The translations under genes were made by a program, and so were the position numbers. A stretch of 44,172 bases of DNA from CAYRVF01 sp964427535 (GTDB taxonomy: Bacteria > Chloroflexota > Ktedonobacteria > Ktedonobacterales > JADMIN01), in the NCBI GenBank assembly GCA_964427535.1, contig CAYRVF010000026.1, positions 1 to 44,172 of the forward strand. The letters are read 5' to 3'. Numbering within the stretch: the first letter of the stretch is position 1; each line of letters begins with the position of its first letter. Under the pieces are notes generated by a model, which saw nothing but the letters and a program-made list of their open reading frames with translations, ran no database searches and was not told the origin of the DNA. Positions 42,780-44,172 of this stretch are shown here, in pieces.

Positions 42780-43964
42780 CGCCTCGTAGATGGCGGCGAT
42801 ACCTTGACCGCCACCAATGCAGAGCGAGGCCGCTCCGTAGCGCAGACCATTGCGGCGCAGCTCGTTGATGAGCGTCATCGAGACCCGCGCGCCACTGGCC
42901 GCGAGTGGGTGCCCGATCGAGATCGCACCGCCGTTGACGTTGGTCTTGTCACGGTCCAGCCCGAGCTCTTTCTCTACGGCGAGATACTGCGAGGAGAACG
43001 CCTCGTTGACCTCAACCCGGTCGAGTTGATCGAGCGTGAGGTCGGCGCGCTTGAGGGCCTGCCGGATTGCCGGGGCGGGACCGATACCCATGATCGTTGG
43101 GTCGACGCCGACGATGCCCCACGAGACGAGCCGCGCAATCGGCTGGAGTCCGCGCTCGCGGGCCACCTGGCCGGTCGCGATCACCAGCGCGGCACCTGCA
43201 TCGTTGATGCCGCTGGCGTTGCCCGCTGTCACGACCCCACCCTCGCGGAAGCGCGACGGCAGCTTGCCCAGCGCCTCTAGCGAGGTCTCGCGGATGCCTT
43301 CGTCGCTGTCTACTACGGTCTCGCGGCCTTTGCGGTCCTTGACCGTCACGGGGACGATCTCCTCCGCGAGCCAGCCCTGCTGCTGGGCGTGGCGGGCGGC
43401 TTCCTGGCTGCGGAGCGCGTATTCGTCGACGGTGCGCCGGTCAAGCGCATACTGCTGGGCCAGATTTTCGGCAGTGATGGCCATGCCGCAGCCGCAGTAG
43501 CTGTCAATCAGTGACTCCCAGAGGTAGTCTTCAAGCTGGTGCTCGCCGAGGTTGAGGCCGGTGCGCGCGCCGCGGATGACGAAGGGTGCCTGGGTCATGT
43601 TCTCGGCGCCACCGACGAGCGCGATCGTGCCCTCGCCCAGCAACAACGACTGCGCACCGGAGACGATCGCCTGTAAGCCGGAGCCGCAGAGGCGGTTCAC
43701 CGTCAGCGCGGGCACCTCGATGGGTACGCCCGCCTTGAGGGCGACGTGTCGCGCGAAGTAGATGGCGTCTTTGCTGGTCTGCAGCACGTTGCCCAGCACC
43801 ACCTGATCCACGTCGGCGGGTGTCACGCCTGACCGCTCGATCGCTGCTGTGGCGGCGATGGCGCCGAGCTCGATAGCCGAGATGTCTTTCAGCGAGCCCA
43901 TGAACGTCGCGAACGGCGTGCGAGCGGCACCCAGCACGACGATATCCCGATCCGAATACGGCAT
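42774..43964 (-). CDS. Acetyl-CoA acetyltransferase (thiolase)
   Basis: A biosynthetic-type thiolase that condenses two acetyl-CoA to acetoacetyl-CoA, or cleaves 3-ketoacyl-CoA in reverse. Numbering from ATG 43964, the nucleophile is C93 (NRLCGSG), the base H352 (GHPLAASG) and the second cysteine C382 (CIGGG), matching the spacing of known thiolases. It is complete at 396 residues. ATG 43970 lies two codons upstream but abuts AGGAGGG, so 43964 is the better start. The cut-off 3-hydroxyacyl-CoA dehydrogenase upstream is likely in the same operon, suggesting a butyryl-CoA, polyhydroxybutyrate or beta-oxidation pathway. Confidence 0.94.
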   Translation of the reverse strand: MPYSDRDIVVLGAARTPFATFMGSLKDISAIELGAIAATAAIERSGVTPADVDQVVLGNVLQTSKDAIYFARHVALKAGVPIEVPALTVNRLCGSGLQAIVSGAQSLLLGEGTIALVGGAENMTQAPFVIRGARTGLNLGEHQLEDYLWESLIDSYCGCGMAITAENLAQQYALDRRTVDEYALRSQEAARHAQQQGWLAEEIVPVTVKDRKGRETVVDSDEGIRETSLEALGKLPSRFREGGVVTAGNASGINDAGAALVIATGQVARERGLQPIARLVSWGIVGVDPTIMGIGPAPAIRQALKRADLTLDQLDRVEVNEAFSSQYLAVEKELGLDRDKTNVNGGAISIGHPLAASGARVSMTLINELRRNGLRYGAASLCIGGGQGIAAIYEAL

Positions 43965-43995
43965 CTGCATCCCTCCTTCGGGGGAGTCCTGACGC

Positions 43996-44015
43996 GGAGC
44001 ACGCCAGTGTGCTCC
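43996..44015 (-). terminator. Small hairpin between dehydrogenase and thiolase
   Basis: A 7-bp stem (ggagcac / gtgctcc) with a 6-nt loop and no T-tract, in the 64-base gap. It may weaken rather than stop read-through into the thiolase gene. Confidence 0.3.
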
Positions 44016-44028
44016 CTGCAGGCATGTG

Positions 44029-44172
44029 CTAGCGCTTCTCGGCGTAGTCGTAGAAGCCCTTGCCGACCTTCTGTCCCGTGCGCCCGGCGGCTACCATGCG
44101 GCGAAGCAGCGTCGGCGGCGCATAGGCGGGGTCCGGGTACTCCTTGTAGATGGCTTCGGCGGCGTAGAGCGT
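44029..44172 (-). CDS. 3-hydroxyacyl-CoA dehydrogenase, C-terminal fragment (cut by window edge)
   Basis: Only the last 47 residues are in the window, ending at TAG 44031-44029. The stretch EAIYKEYPDPAYAPPTLLRRMVAAGRTGQKVGKGFYDY is the characteristic C-terminus of 3-hydroxybutyryl/3-hydroxyacyl-CoA dehydrogenases, which reduce acetoacetyl-CoA with NAD(P)H. It precedes the thiolase by 64 bases on the same strand, so the two steps are probably co-expressed. The NAD-binding domain lies beyond the window. Confidence 0.88.
   Translation of the reverse strand, partial: TLYAAEAIYKEYPDPAYAPPTLLRRMVAAGRTGQKVGKGFYDYAEKR

Noticed and set aside
1..44172. CRISPR arrays, insertion sequences, prophage or rRNA/tRNA genes
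   Set aside because: No regularly spaced repeats, transposase or integrase motifs, phage genes, or structural RNA genes were seen on reading both strands.

Overview
This is a GC-rich bacterial chromosome segment with short intergenic spaces, alternating strand blocks and many GC-rich hairpin terminators between genes. The gene set fits a non-phototrophic Chloroflexota bacterium (Ktedonobacteria- or Thermomicrobia-like). It includes a DUF5671 membrane protein, a fused alpha/gamma 2-oxoacid:ferredoxin oxidoreductase, an R2-like ligand-binding oxidase, PspA with PspAA and PspAB/HtpX, heme A synthase, and a Ser/Thr kinase carrying a zinc ribbon. The phylum is inferred from gene content and is moderately sure. 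A run of exactly 100 N (20438-20537) marks a scaffold join.

Layout. 1-3778 (minus): cut-off MoxR-type ATPase, DUF5671 membrane protein, DksA/TraR-type zinc-finger protein. 4110-12035 (plus): grpE-dnaJ, 2-oxoacid:ferredoxin oxidoreductase alpha and beta, R2lox, a BON-domain protein and a VOC protein. 12120-17328 (minus): protein kinase, then a glycogen-debranching-type glycosidase coupled to a GT4 glycosyltransferase. 17586-18755 (plus): alpha/beta hydrolase and a 70-residue zinc-ribbon protein. 18849-20344 (minus): ECF sigma factor followed by a membrane-anchored Rieske protein. After the gap come a broken DUF4397 gene (minus) and a plus-strand run: PQQ beta-propeller protein, membrane protein, phosphohexomutase, pspA, pspAA and an ion channel. 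28985-33992 (minus): pspAB, htpX, a small unknown, a methyltransferase, a B12/radical SAM protein and a YggX-like protein. Then a formyltransferase (plus); rpsP-khpA-rimM and ctaA (minus); infB, rbfA and a DHH phosphoesterase (plus); cupin, thiolase and a cut-off 3-hydroxyacyl-CoA dehydrogenase (minus).

Most notable. The radical SAM gene at 32188-33633 has an in-frame TGA that reads Cys-TGA-Ala-Glu-Pro near its end. A hairpin of bacterial SECIS type follows directly, so it is probably a selenoprotein of the CUAEP-tail radical SAM family, and conventional gene calling would stop it early. Second, the ECF sigma factor is paired with a protein that joins a cytoplasmic N-terminal region, a membrane anchor and an outside Rieske [2Fe-2S] domain; this looks like a redox-sensing anti-sigma arrangement. 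Third, PspA, PspAA, PspAB, HtpX and an ion channel with an unusual selectivity filter form a membrane-stress neighbourhood.
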